64,000 bases of DNA from an uncultured Eubacteriales bacterium (GCA_951800645.1 CATOIK010000008.1:1-64000); one strand, 5' to 3'. Shown: positions 1 to 8,543, counted from the first letter of the stretch. The notes: generated by a model not told the origin, from the letters alone. Numbers and translations: made by a program.

Positions 1-48
1 CACTGCCTGTACTTTGTATTCATGGTCATATTGTCTGTTTTCTGCCAT
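1..48 (-). CDS. IS transposase OrfA-like, N-terminal fragment (runs off the window)
   Basis: The reverse strand starts with ATG at 48 and reads MAENRQYDHEYKVQAV before leaving the window. A GGAG site sits 8 bases upstream. This short opening resembles the helix-turn-helix OrfA proteins of IS3-type elements; that is my recollection of the family and only 16 residues are visible. It is transcribed away from the broken vapE gene next to it, as expected if the element inserted there. Its terminal region seems to extend to about position 125. Confidence 0.55.
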   Translation of the reverse strand, partial: MAENRQYDHEYKVQAV

Positions 49-126
49 TTTGTTCACTCCTTATTCTCTAGATTATATCTCAAATCCTTGAGAATGGGGT
101 GTCAACTTTTTTTATACCACATCAAA
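49..126. mobile_element. Probable insertion-sequence end and junction with vapE
   Basis: Between the OrfA start and the point where VapE-like coding begins (about 127) lie 78 AT-rich bases. Read on the minus strand they start near TGATGTGGTATAAAAAAAG, pass GTTGACA and reach the OrfA ribosome binding site. That is the layout of an insertion-sequence terminus. The exact boundary and any target duplication cannot be fixed because the other end of the element is outside the window. Confidence 0.5.
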
Positions 127-813
127 ATGTCGGAAATGATAGCAACCGCCAACGCCAAGAGCATTGAGGAAATCAAGTCATTTTTAAGCCGGCAGAAAGA
201 GGTTTACAAGATACCTTATGAAACTCATCCGGCAGACCGCCCCAGACAATGCGTGTTTGGCGGTACTTCCAATGCCCTTGACTTCCTGCCCCTTGACCGT
301 TCCGGCAATCGCCGCTTTATCCCGGTCATGGTGTACCCGGAGCAGGCGGAGGTTCACATTTTGAAGGATGAAGCCGCTTCCAGAGCCTATATCGAACAGA
401 TGTGGGCGGAAGCGATGGAGATTTACCGAAGCGGCAGGTTCAAGCTGGCTTTCAGCCCTGCCATGCGGCGGTATCTCAAAGAACACCAGCGGGATTTTAT
501 GCCGGAGGACACCAAGGCCGGAATGATACAGGCGTATCTTGATAAGTACACCGGGAGCATGGTCTGTTCCAAGCAGCTCTACAAGGAAGCCTTGAACCAT
601 GCCTTTGACGAACCGAAGCAATGGGAAATCAACGAGATTATGAACCAGAGCATTGACCGCTGGCGGTACTTCCCGAACCCAAGAATGTTTTCAGAATATG
701 GCAGACAAAAGGGCTGGGAGCGTGAAAACCCGGCAACGGACTCCAGCAACCTGTCTGAAAAAACGGTGGACGGTTTTGTGGAGGTCACAGAACAGATGGA
801 GCTTCCATTCTGA
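127..813 (+). pseudogene. VapE-family (virulence-associated E) helicase, 5'-truncated by an insertion
   Basis: From about MSEMIATANAK onward this matches the C-terminal half of VapE-like SF3 helicase proteins of phages and integrative elements, including the GGTSN segment and the following GNRRFIPV basic patch. The C terminus ends naturally (QMELPF stop). The N-terminal half with Walker A is missing. The frame stays open upstream but encodes unrelated residues derived from insertion-sequence DNA. No ribosome binding site precedes the ATG at 127, so the remnant is unlikely to be made as a functional protein. It belongs to the same mobile module as xis and int downstream. Confidence 0.75.
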
Positions 814-1054
814 AAATGACAGCCCGTTGCACCCCCTGTTGCTATCCCGTTGCCGAGCCGGTTGCCGGGGAAAATCCCATAACTGCGGGCTTTTCTCCCT
901 TATAACAACCAAAACAACAGAAAAATAAAAGAAAAGTATAAATAGTAACCATCGCCAGATTGAGATTGTTTGCAAGGTCTTTTGAAGCCCGTTGCCGGAC
1001 TTCGTTGCCGACACCCTCTGTCTGGCTATTTTCATGCATGGAGGATAACTGCCT
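814..1054. repeat. Non-coding spacer with phased GTTGC iterons upstream of xis
   Basis: No gene is apparent in these 241 bases. The pentamer GTTGC, usually preceded by CC and one more base, occurs at 826, 838, 849 and 861, which is 11-12 bp apart or about one helical turn. It recurs at 991 and 1004. This regular phasing suggests a binding array for a DNA-binding protein of the mobile element such as a replication or excision factor. That role is inferred. Confidence 0.45.
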
Positions 1055-1288
1055 ATGGCGAATAATAAGATGAATGTTGAAGGAAAAAATTACTCAGATA
1101 TTCCGGTGTGGCGTAGATATACACTTACCATTGAAGAAGCTGCAAGATATTATCATATCGGCGAAGGAAAACTGAGAACGCTTATTGACACACATCCCAA
1201 TGAGGATTTTTATGTGATGAATGGCAATCGTGCCCTCATTAAGCGTGAGAAATTTGAGAGGTATCTGGATCAGGCTACTGCTGTGTAA
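1055..1288 (+). CDS. xis: Tn916-type excisionase
   Basis: This 77-residue protein has the Tn916 Xis layout: a winged-helix DNA-binding fold with the YTLTIEEAARYYHIGEGKLR segment and a C-terminal wing (GNRALIKREKFERYL). Excisionases bend DNA next to the attachment site and bias the integrase toward excision. It is followed 111 bp later by the integrase gene in the same direction, the usual order. The start ATG at 1055 has GGAGGA upstream at a suitable distance. The module is probably still able to make Xis even though the upstream helicase gene is broken. Confidence 0.9.
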   Translation: MANNKMNVEGKNYSDIPVWRRYTLTIEEAARYYHIGEGKLRTLIDTHPNEDFYVMNGNRALIKREKFERYLDQATAV

Positions 1289-1399
1289 AAAGAGCTGACA
1301 GATTTACCGATTTCACATGATATAACTATGCGGAGAGCTGGATTTGTGCTATGATAAGAGTGCAAGTCTGGCTCTCTTTTTTTGAAAGGAGAGTTCACC

Positions 1400-2599
1400 A
1401 TGAGTGAGAAAAGACGAGATAACCGTAATCGGATTTTGCGAGAGGGCGAATACCAGCGTAAAGATGGGAGGTATCGGTTCCGCTATATTGATGAGGACGG
1501 AAAAGAGAAAAATGTATACAGTTGGCGTTTGGACAAGAATGACCCAATGCCAAAGGGGAAGAAGCGGGAGCCTTCTCTGCGTGAGAAAGAAAAACAGATT
1601 GAAGCGGATTTGTTTGACCGTATCGTAACAAACGGCGGTAACTATACTGTTTTGGAACTGGTGGAAAAATATGTTTCATTGAAAACAGGAGTTCGCCACA
1701 ATACGGTTGCCGGGTATAAAACGGTCATCAATATGCTGAAAAAAGAAAACTTCGGGAAACAGCGAATTGATAAGGTTCGGTTGTCGGATGCAAAGGCATG
1801 GCTGATTAAGCTCCAGCAGATAGATGGACGAGGATACAGTTCCATCCATTCCATCCGGGGCGTTCTTAGACCGGCATTTCAGATGGCAGTGGATGATGAT
1901 TTGCTTCGAAAAAATCCATTTGAATTTGAGCTGGCATCCGTCATTGTCAATGACTCTGTTACCAGAGAAGCGATTACCCGGAAACAGCAGAGAGACTTGT
2001 TGAAGTTTATTCAGGAAGATAAGCATTTTAGCAGATACTATGATGCAATCTACATTCTTTTTCACACAGGGCTTCGTATCTCAGAGTTCTGCGGGCTGAC
2101 GGTTTCAGATATTGAATTTGGAGAAATGCGGATTAAAGTAGACCATCAGTTACAGCGTACTTCCCAGATGCAGTATGTGATTGAAGAACCAAAAACAGAT
2201 AAAGGCATCCGATATGTGCCGATGACAGAAGCAGTTGCAGCGTGTTTTCGCAGAATCATTGCCAATCGCAAGACACCAAAGGTTGAGCCGATGGTGGAAG
2301 GATACGCCGGATTTTTGTTTCTGGATAAAAACGATATGCCGATGGTTGCCCTTCACTGGGAGAAGTATCTGGAGCATATCATTCAAAAATACAATAAAAT
2401 TTATCGTATTCAGATGCCGAAAGTTACCCCTCATGTATGCAGGCACACCTTTTGCTCTAATATGGCAAAATCCGGAATGAATCCGAAAACCTTGCAGTAT
2501 ATCATGGGTCACGCAGACATCAGTGTAACCTTGAACACTTACACCCATGTGAATTTTGATGATGCAAAGGAAGAAGTATATCGGATAGCAAATAGTTAA
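1400..2599 (+). CDS. int: Tn916-family tyrosine recombinase (integrase)
   Basis: This 399-residue integrase carries an N-terminal arm-binding domain (about 1-75), a SAM-like core-binding domain (about 80-165) and a catalytic domain. The tyrosine-recombinase residues are all visible: Arg226 in TGLRISEF, Lys265, His345 and Arg348 in HVCRHTF, His371 in GHADIS and the nucleophile Tyr381. ATG at 1400 follows AAAGGAGAGTTCACC; an upstream in-frame start at 1382 is less likely. With xis it forms the recombination module of an integrative element whose right end must lie between here and 2786. The intact catalytic set implies that the enzyme is active. Confidence 0.95.
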   Translation: MSEKRRDNRNRILREGEYQRKDGRYRFRYIDEDGKEKNVYSWRLDKNDPMPKGKKREPSLREKEKQIEADLFDRIVTNGGNYTVLELVEKYVSLKTGVRHNTVAGYKTVINMLKKENFGKQRIDKVRLSDAKAWLIKLQQIDGRGYSSIHSIRGVLRPAFQMAVDDDLLRKNPFEFELASVIVNDSVTREAITRKQQRDLLKFIQEDKHFSRYYDAIYILFHTGLRISEFCGLTVSDIEFGEMRIKVDHQLQRTSQMQYVIEEPKTDKGIRYVPMTEAVAACFRRIIANRKTPKVEPMVEGYAGFLFLDKNDMPMVALHWEKYLEHIIQKYNKIYRIQMPKVTPHVCRHTFCSNMAKSGMNPKTLQYIMGHADISVTLNTYTHVNFDDAKEEVYRIANS

Positions 2600-2606
2600 T
2601 AAAAGC

Positions 2607-2637
2607 CCGTTGGTAAGGACGCTTGCTTTACCAACGG
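2607..2637 (+). terminator. Stem-loop after int
   Basis: CCGTTGGTAA at 2607-2616 pairs perfectly with TTACCAACGG at 2628-2637 around an 11-base loop, 8 bases after the int stop codon. No T-tract follows, so it may stabilise mRNA or be part of the element end rather than a classical terminator. Confidence 0.45.
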
Positions 2638-2659
2638 ATTTACCAAGATTGCAGGGAAA

Positions 2660-2785
2660 AACATAAGAAAACACGAGAAGATTTGAGAAGATACCTTGAA
2701 AAGAATGGAAAACTCAAAAGTCGGAAAACCCTGAAATACCAAGCGTTTGAGAAGAAATACAAGACTTAAATGGAGATATAAGAAG
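2660..2785. mobile_element. Probable right end of the Tn916-like element (att region)
   Basis: This AT-rich spacer contains three copies of GAGAAG, two of them 10 bp apart (2675 and 2685) and one at 2749, the latter two as TTTGAGAAGA. Short direct repeats close to the integrase end are typical arm-type integrase sites, so I place the element boundary here. The chromosome resumes at the phosphatase gene at 2786. The exact coupling sequence cannot be set without the left end. Confidence 0.4.
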
Positions 2786-3253
2786 ATGATAAAAGTACTA
2801 TTTGTTTGCCACGGCAACATCTGCCGTTCCCCCATGGCCCAATTCGTCTTCCAGCACCTGGTAGACCAGGCGGGCTTAACAGCCTGCTTCCACATTTCCT
2901 CTGCAGCCACCAGTACGGAGGAAATTGGCAACCCCATCCACCATGGAACCATGGGGATTTTCCGGAAATACAGTATCCCCTGCAGCGGCCATCATGCTGT
3001 CCAGATGAAGAAGACGGACTATGAAAAATATGACTGGCTTATCGGCATGGACCAGGCCAATATCCGTAACATGAACCGTATCTGTGGGGGAGACCCGAAC
3101 AATAAAATCTATAAGCTGACGGCGTTTGCAGGCAGCAGCAAGGATGTGGCAGACCCCTGGTATACTGGGGACTTTGAGGTGACTTACCGGGATGTGCTGG
3201 CCGGATGTCAGGGGCTTTTAGAAGAAATCCGAAACCGTTGCGGCATGTTTTGA
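2786..3253 (+). CDS. Low-molecular-weight protein-tyrosine phosphatase
   Basis: This 155-residue protein opens with the phosphate-binding loop CHGNICRS (nucleophile Cys8, Arg14) and has the general-acid DPWY motif at 123-126, so it should hydrolyse phosphotyrosine in the cytoplasm. ATG at 2786 follows GGAG at 2772; a longer frame from 2747 would add 13 residues with no ribosome binding site and would move the P-loop away from the N terminus, which is unusual for the family. The gene lies directly downstream of the mobile-element end, so its native promoter may have been displaced. Ogt follows 27 bp later, probably cotranscribed. Confidence 0.92.
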   Translation: MIKVLFVCHGNICRSPMAQFVFQHLVDQAGLTACFHISSAATSTEEIGNPIHHGTMGIFRKYSIPCSGHHAVQMKKTDYEKYDWLIGMDQANIRNMNRICGGDPNNKIYKLTAFAGSSKDVADPWYTGDFEVTYRDVLAGCQGLLEEIRNRCGMF

Positions 3254-3280
3254 CAGTCAACAGAGGAAGGACGGCTTACT

Positions 3281-3814
3281 ATGCACTATATAACCTACTA
3301 TTCATCCCCTATGGGAAATATGCTTCTGGCAGCAGATCACATTGGCCTGACCGGCTTATGGTTTGATGAGCAGAAATACTTTGCCCGCTGTCTGGACCAA
3401 GATTATGAGGAAAAGGAACTGCCGGTGTTTAAGCAGACAAAAGCCTGGCTGGATATTTATTTTGCTGGAAAAGAGCCGGATTTTCAGCCGCCTCTCCATT
3501 TCATTGGGACAGAATTTCAAAAAAAGGTGTGGGAAATTCTTTGCAAGATTCCTTATGGACAGACCATGACTTATGGTGAGATTGCAAAGCAGTTGGCTGC
3601 GGAGAGAGGCATTTTGCGGATGTCGGCCCAGGCGGTAGGCGGCGCTGTGGGCCACAACGAAATCTCCATCATTGTGCCTTGTCACCGGGTAGTGGGTACA
3701 GGTGGAAACCTGACTGGGTATGCCGGCGGTATAGATAAGAAAATAAAATTGCTGGCTCTGGAAAGGGTGGACATGTCCAGGTTCTTTATCCCGAAAAAAG
3801 GAACCGCACTTTAA
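3281..3814 (+). CDS. ogt: Methylated-DNA--protein-cysteine S-methyltransferase
   Basis: This suicide DNA-repair protein transfers the alkyl group from O6-alkylguanine to its own cysteine. The diagnostic IVPCHRVVG motif is present with acceptor Cys134, preceded by the helix-turn-helix segment (PYGQTMTYGEIAKQL). At 177 residues it has normal length, with an N-terminal ribonuclease-H-like domain (about 1-75). The start at 3281 has GAGGAAGG upstream. It follows the phosphatase gene by 27 bp. Confidence 0.95.
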   Translation: MHYITYYSSPMGNMLLAADHIGLTGLWFDEQKYFARCLDQDYEEKELPVFKQTKAWLDIYFAGKEPDFQPPLHFIGTEFQKKVWEILCKIPYGQTMTYGEIAKQLAAERGILRMSAQAVGGAVGHNEISIIVPCHRVVGTGGNLTGYAGGIDKKIKLLALERVDMSRFFIPKKGTAL

Positions 3815-3854
3815 AGTCGGTATGTCGAAGCCGGCATTTTAAAATCCGCAAATC

Positions 3855-3883
3855 TTTACAACAACCGGGAACCGTGGTATGAT
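3855..3883 (+). promoter_or_regulatory. Promoter of the YkgJ-type gene
   Basis: TTTACA at 3855-3860 and TATGAT at 3878-3883 are separated by exactly 17 bp, 69 bp before the ATG at 3952. Confidence 0.55.
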
Positions 3884-3951
3884 TAGGCGTTAGAAAAGCG
3901 GGGCAGAATCCGGGAAAAGGAGCGGAAACCCTGGGAAAAGGAGCGCCGATT

Positions 3952-4608
3952 ATGCTGCGGGAAGTATCGATGGAAGAAATCTCAGACGGAAAATTATATG
4001 GGCCTAATGATATGGTGAAGGCGGGCTGTGATGACTGCAGGGGCTGTTCGGCCTGTTGCCGCGGCATGGGCACCTCCATTGTGCTGGACCCTTACGATAT
4101 GCACCGGATGGCAGCCGGGCTTGGGATGCCGGCTGCTGCCCTTCTGGGGGAAAGCCTGGAGCTGAATGTAGTGGACGGTATTGTGCAGCCCAATATCCGC
4201 ATGGCGGGAGAGGGAGAGCAGTGCCTGTTTTTAAATGAGGCGGGACGATGCAGGATTCATCCTTATCGGCCCGGCATCTGCCGGCTGTTTCCTCTGGGCC
4301 GGGTTTACGACGGCGAAAAGGGATTTCAGTATTTTCTTCAGGTTCACGAGTGTAAAAAAGAGAACCGCACTAAGGTGAAGGTGCGTAAGTGGATGGATAC
4401 GCCGGATGGCGCTCATTACGATACTTTCATCGCAGATTGGCATTACTTTTTGCTGAAGCTGCAGAAGAAGCTGACTGCAGAAAACAGCCGGGAAATCAGC
4501 ATGTATGTGCTGCAGCAGTTTTATCTGACGCCATATGGAACTGGAGATTTTTATGAGGTGTTTGATGACCGTTTAAAAGCGGCGAAAGCCTGGGCAGAAA
4601 ATCTGTAA
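3952..4608 (+). CDS. YkgJ-type cysteine-cluster protein
   Basis: This 218-residue protein has an N-terminal cysteine cluster (Cys26, 29, 32, 35, 36) and a second Cys-rich stretch (EQCLFLNEAGRCRIHPYRPG, followed by ICRLFPLG). That is the pattern of the YkgJ/PF03692 family, thought to bind zinc or an iron-sulphur centre; the function is unknown. It starts at ATG 3952 after AAAAGGAGCG. The following patatin gene starts 28 bp after its stop, so the pair may be cotranscribed. Confidence 0.8.
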   Translation: MLREVSMEEISDGKLYGPNDMVKAGCDDCRGCSACCRGMGTSIVLDPYDMHRMAAGLGMPAAALLGESLELNVVDGIVQPNIRMAGEGEQCLFLNEAGRCRIHPYRPGICRLFPLGRVYDGEKGFQYFLQVHECKKENRTKVKVRKWMDTPDGAHYDTFIADWHYFLLKLQKKLTAENSREISMYVLQQFYLTPYGTGDFYEVFDDRLKAAKAWAENL

Positions 4609-4636
4609 AATTTCTGAATATCTTTAAAAAGAACCA

Positions 4637-5668
4637 GTGGCAGAATGGAAGAAGACAGCGCAGGACAGCATGGAACATAATATTATGGAACAGAACAATA
4701 GAAAGCAGAACAGCATGAAACCAGATAACAGGAAGCAGGAAACTATAAAACAGGAAAAATTAAAGCAGGAAAAATCAGGACTTGTACTGGAAGGCGGCGG
4801 GATGCGGGGCATCTATACGGCAGGAGTTCTGGATGTGATGATGGAAGAAGGGATTGCTTTTGACGGTGTGATCGGCGTGTCAGCAGGGGCCATTCACGGA
4901 TGTTCCTTTGTGTCCGGCCAGAATGGGCGGAGCATCCGCTATTACGAGAAATACTGCAATGACAAGCGGTTTATGAGCCTTTCCAATGTATTCCGCACAG
5001 GAGACCTGATAGACGCTCAGTTCTGCTATCACGATTTGCCGGAGCGATTGGACCCTTATGATTATAAAGCCTTTAACAAATCCAGGACAGAATTCTATGT
5101 GACCTGCAGCAACCTGGAAACCGGAAAAGCAGAATATCTGCGGATTACGGACATGAAAAAGCAGATTGACATGGTGCGGGCGTCTGCATCCCTTCCCTAT
5201 GTGTCACGGATCGTGGAGTTTGAAGGCAGGAAATATTTAGACGGCGGATGCTGCGACAGCATTCCGGTGCTGGCATTCCGGGAAATGGGTTTTACCAAAA
5301 CGGTGGTGGTTCTTACCAGACCGGAAACCTATGTAAAGCAGCCGGAGAGTACCTGGATGGCAAAGCTTCGTTACTGGAAATATCCCAGGTTTATTAAGGC
5401 TCTGAAGAATCGTCATCGGCGGTACAATCAGACAGTCTGCCAGATGAAGGAGCTGGAAGATGGGGGAGACATTTTTGTAATCCGCCCGGAAAACGCCATT
5501 CCCATTGAGCGGACAGAAAAGGACCCTGTGCGTCTGCGGGAGGCCTACTGCATGGGGCGGCGGGACGGCAAAAACCAGATGGAAGCTCTAAAAGCGTGGC
5601 TGTCTAAAGAAGGTAAAAAAGTGAAAGAAACGAAAGAAGCGGGGCAGAACCATGGGACAGAGCAATGA
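4637..5668 (+). CDS. Patatin-like phospholipase
   Basis: Patatin-fold serine hydrolase of 343 residues: oxyanion-hole GGGMRG (53-58), nucleophile elbow GVSAG (Ser82) and the second dyad residue Asp202 in LDGGCCD. It probably hydrolyses an acyl ester of a lipid; the substrate is unknown. Residues 12-47 are a hydrophilic, Lys/Gln/Asn-rich lead-in with near-repeated NRKQ units. The GTG start at 4637 has no clear ribosome binding site; ATG at 4670 (after AGGAC) is a good alternative and removes 11 residues. The gene overlaps the next one by 17 bp, indicating translational coupling. Confidence 0.85.
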   Translation: MAEWKKTAQDSMEHNIMEQNNRKQNSMKPDNRKQETIKQEKLKQEKSGLVLEGGGMRGIYTAGVLDVMMEEGIAFDGVIGVSAGAIHGCSFVSGQNGRSIRYYEKYCNDKRFMSLSNVFRTGDLIDAQFCYHDLPERLDPYDYKAFNKSRTEFYVTCSNLETGKAEYLRITDMKKQIDMVRASASLPYVSRIVEFEGRKYLDGGCCDSIPVLAFREMGFTKTVVVLTRPETYVKQPESTWMAKLRYWKYPRFIKALKNRHRRYNQTVCQMKELEDGGDIFVIRPENAIPIERTEKDPVRLREAYCMGRRDGKNQMEALKAWLSKEGKKVKETKEAGQNHGTEQ

Positions 5669-6992
5669 TTTGACAAAAGGAAACCTGGTTCAGACGATTA
5701 TCTGGTTTTCCATTCCCTTTCTTCTGGCTAATCTGATTCAGGCATTTTACGGTGCAGCCGATTTGATGGTGGTGGGCCGCTACTGCGGGGCTGAGGCAGT
5801 GGCTGCGGTTTCCACCGGAACCCAGGTAACTCAGATTGTTACCAGCATCATTACAGGACTGACTTTGGGCAGTACGGTGTTAGTGGGAAACTATGCAGGC
5901 CAGAAGCGGACAGAGCAGGTGAAGGAAACCATTGGTACCAGCCTCTGCCTGTTTGGAATTGTGGGACTGGCATTGTCTGCCCTTATGTGGCTGCTTGCCC
6001 CGCAGATTTTAATGGCTCTTAAGACGCCGGAGGAAGCATTCCTTCTGGCGCTTTCTTATGTGCAGGTCTGTAGCTGCGGCGTAGTGTTTATCTGCGGCTA
6101 CAATGCCATCAGCGCCGTGCTGCGGGGGTATGGGGACTCCAAAAGCCCTCTGCTTTTTGTAGCAGTGGCGGGGCTTATGAACATTGCAGGCGATGTTGTG
6201 CTGGTAAAGTATTTCCATATGGGCGTAAGGGGAACGGCTCTTGCCACCATCTTTTCCCAGGGCTTTTCCATGGTTTGCGCCATGGCGTATTTAAACCGGC
6301 GGAATTTTGTGTTTTCCTTTCGGCCGGAAAACTTTAGAATCCATAAAAATCGGGCCTTGGAGTTGGCAAAAATCGGCGTCCCGGTTTCCCTGCAGGAGTG
6401 TATGGTGCGTCTGTCCTTTTTATATCTGACATCCGTTACCAATGCATTGGGAGTGGCTGCTTCCTCTGCAGTAGGCATCGCCAGCAAATACGATGTGTTC
6501 GCCATGCTCCCGGCTACCTCCATTGCCAGCGCCCTGGCCTCTATTGTGGCGCAGAATCATGGGGCAAAGCAGTACGACCGGATGAACCGGGCATTGTGGA
6601 TTGGCATTCTGGCGGCAGCCCCCTTTTCCCTGGCTTTCTTTTTGTGGGCTCAGATTTCGCCGCAGTCCATGATCGGATTGTTCTCTCAGGACGAGGCAGT
6701 CATTGCGGCAGGAATCCCTTTCTTTCGGATCTGCAGCTTTGACTATCTGGCGGTGCTGTTTGTATTTGCCATGAACGGTTATTTAAATGGCCGGGGCAAG
6801 ACCATCTTTACCATGATTAGCTGCTGCAGCGGCGCGCTGCTTTTGCGGATGCCGCTTATCTGGCTGGTGGTGCGGTATCTGCCGGAAAATCTGGGGATGA
6901 TCGGCGCAGTGGCTCCGACAGTTTCCGGGCTTATGGCGGTGTATACGGGGGTTTATGTTATTAAAATGATGAAGAAACAGGAAGGCATGTAA
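5652..6992 (+). CDS. MATE-family efflux transporter
   Basis: This 446-residue membrane protein with twelve predicted hydrophobic segments in two homologous halves fits the MATE (multidrug and toxin extrusion) family, which exchanges cationic compounds for Na+ or H+. The N-terminal segment (GNLVQTIIWFSIPFLLANLI) and the YGAADLMVVGRY and NAISAVLRGYGDSK motifs are characteristic. Its start overlaps the end of the patatin gene by 17 bp. The substrate cannot be predicted. A second MATE gene lies at 38280. Confidence 0.92.
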   Translation: MGQSNDLTKGNLVQTIIWFSIPFLLANLIQAFYGAADLMVVGRYCGAEAVAAVSTGTQVTQIVTSIITGLTLGSTVLVGNYAGQKRTEQVKETIGTSLCLFGIVGLALSALMWLLAPQILMALKTPEEAFLLALSYVQVCSCGVVFICGYNAISAVLRGYGDSKSPLLFVAVAGLMNIAGDVVLVKYFHMGVRGTALATIFSQGFSMVCAMAYLNRRNFVFSFRPENFRIHKNRALELAKIGVPVSLQECMVRLSFLYLTSVTNALGVAASSAVGIASKYDVFAMLPATSIASALASIVAQNHGAKQYDRMNRALWIGILAAAPFSLAFFLWAQISPQSMIGLFSQDEAVIAAGIPFFRICSFDYLAVLFVFAMNGYLNGRGKTIFTMISCCSGALLLRMPLIWLVVRYLPENLGMIGAVAPTVSGLMAVYTGVYVIKMMKKQEGM

Positions 6993-7001
6993 AGAAACGA
7001 T

Positions 7002-7730
7002 ATGAACGAAGGAAGAAACTGGTACAAAAAGGGGATCCGAAATGGGATTCCCATCGGATTAGGATATTTTGCGGTCTCGTTTACGCTGGGGATCAGTGCG
7101 AAAAAGGCGGGGCTTTCCGCAGTGCAGGCATCGGTAATGTCTCTGGCCATGCTGGCCTCTGCAGGACAGTTTGCCGGTATCAGCATGATTGCAGCAGGAG
7201 CCGGTCCGCTGGAGCTGATCGTCACCACCATTGTGGTGAATATGCGCTATCTTTTGATGTCCAGCGCCCTTTCCCAGAAGGTGCGGCAGGACAAGCCCTT
7301 TTATCATCGGTTTTTGATGGCTTATGAGGTGACCGATGAAATCTTCGGCGTTTCCGTGGCAGTGCCGGGGCGGCTGCATCCGGCTTACATGTACGGAGCA
7401 GCTACGGCGGCGGTTCCTGGCTGGGTGCTGGGTACTTTTTTAGGGGCTGTCATCGGCATGGTGCTCCCTGTCAGAGTGATGAGCGCCCTGAATGTGGCTC
7501 TCTACGGAATGTTTATGGCGGTGGTGATTCCGCCTTCCAGAAAGAGCAGAATCATCGCCGGGGTGGTGGCGCTTTCTATGGCAGCCAGCGCCGCTTTTTC
7601 TTTGATTCCGGGACTAAAGGAGATTTCCTCCGGATTCCGGATGATGATTTTAACCATTGTCCTGGCCGGAGCAGCGGCAGTGCTGTTTCCGGTAAAAGAG
7701 GAAAAGGAGGAAGAAAGCCATGTCCGGTAA
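7002..7730 (+). CDS. azlC: AzlC-family branched-chain amino acid exporter, large subunit
   Basis: This 242-residue membrane protein has the AzlC signature (FAVSFTLGISAKKAGLSAVQ and VNMRYLLMSSALSQK). With the small AzlD protein it forms a two-component exporter of leucine-like amino acids. It begins 9 bp after the MATE gene and overlaps azlD by 11 bp, a classical coupled pair. It starts at ATG 7002. Confidence 0.92.
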   Translation: MNEGRNWYKKGIRNGIPIGLGYFAVSFTLGISAKKAGLSAVQASVMSLAMLASAGQFAGISMIAAGAGPLELIVTTIVVNMRYLLMSSALSQKVRQDKPFYHRFLMAYEVTDEIFGVSVAVPGRLHPAYMYGAATAAVPGWVLGTFLGAVIGMVLPVRVMSALNVALYGMFMAVVIPPSRKSRIIAGVVALSMAASAAFSLIPGLKEISSGFRMMILTIVLAGAAAVLFPVKEEKEEESHVR

Positions 7731-8025
7731 AATATGGATTAGTCTGCTGATTATGTTTCTGACAATTTACAGCGTGCGGGCTCTTCCGCTGACGCTGCTG
7801 AAGAAAGAAATCAAAAGCCCGTTTATTCGGTCCTTTTTATACTATGTTCCCTATGTAAGCCTGTCGGTGATGACCTTTCCGGCAATTCTTTCCGCCACCT
7901 CGGATGTACGGTCCGGTCTGGCCGGATTTGTAGCAGCAGTTATCTTTTCCTGGATTGATGGAAATCTGTTTAAGGTATCCATCGGAGCCTGTCTGGCGGT
8001 GTATGTGGCAGAGCTGTTTTTATAA
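7720..8025 (+). CDS. azlD: AzlD-family exporter, small subunit
   Basis: This 101-residue protein with about four hydrophobic segments matches AzlD: an SVRALPLTLL segment near the start and YVPYVSLSVMTFPAIL in the middle. It partners with AzlC and overlaps its gene by 11 bp, starting inside the azlC end after an AAAGGAGG site. Confidence 0.9.
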   Translation: MSGKIWISLLIMFLTIYSVRALPLTLLKKEIKSPFIRSFLYYVPYVSLSVMTFPAILSATSDVRSGLAGFVAAVIFSWIDGNLFKVSIGACLAVYVAELFL

Positions 8026-8061
8026 TGTCGGTGATTGCCTGAAGATATTCAAGGCTTTTCA

Positions 8062-8120
8062 TTGACAAATACAGAAAACAGATATATAATTCCCTCAACA
8101 TAGTCTTTTGAGGACTGTGT
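8062..8120 (+). promoter_or_regulatory. Consensus promoter and small folded 5' UTR of the DUF6465-type gene
   Basis: TTGACA (8062-8067) and TATAAT (8085-8090) are perfect consensus boxes 17 bp apart, so strong expression is expected. The leader contains two competing short stems: CCTCAA 8093-8098 with TTGAGG 8108-8113, and CATAGTC 8099-8105 with GACTGTG 8113-8119. Confidence 0.75.
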
Positions 8121-8165
8121 AAGAAAGCAATAGATTCCAGATTCAAATGAGGAGGAAAAGGGACT

Positions 8166-8543
8166 ATGGCAGTAAAGAAAGATGCGGTAAAGGAAGTTGC
8201 TGTAAAGGAAGCCGCTGTAAAAACAGCAGCCGTAAAAGCAGAGCCGGTAAAGGCTGAACCCGCAAAAGCAGCAGAAGTGAAGAAAGAGGAAGCTCCGAAG
8301 AAAGCTCCTGCAGCAAAGAAGGCCCCGGCTAAAAAAGTAGAGCCGAAGGCATCTGTTATTATTGAGTACGCCGGAAACCAGATCGTTGCTAAGGATGTGC
8401 TGGCAGCAGCTACCAAGGCATTCAAGAAGGACAACAAGGGCGTTACCATCAAGACCATTGAAGTTTATGTGAAACCGGAAGAAAATGTGGCATACTATGT
8501 TGTAAACGGAGAAGGTTCTGAGGATTACAAAGTATCTTTATAA
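8166..8543 (+). CDS. DUF6465-type protein with a Lys/Ala-rich N-terminal tail
   Basis: This 125-residue protein has two parts. Residues 1-60 are a low-complexity Lys/Ala/Glu/Pro/Val tail built from AVK and AKKAP-like units, resembling histone H1 tails. Residues 61-125 form a compact domain (ASVIIEYAGNQI, FKKDNKGVTIKTIEVYVKPE) that I recognise as the clostridial DUF6465 type. Function is unknown; nucleic-acid binding through the basic tail is a guess. It stands alone between a consensus promoter and an intrinsic terminator, so it is an independently expressed, probably abundant protein. AGGAGG precedes the ATG. Confidence 0.8.
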   Translation: MAVKKDAVKEVAVKEAAVKTAAVKAEPVKAEPAKAAEVKKEEAPKKAPAAKKAPAKKVEPKASVIIEYAGNQIVAKDVLAAATKAFKKDNKGVTIKTIEVYVKPEENVAYYVVNGEGSEDYKVSL

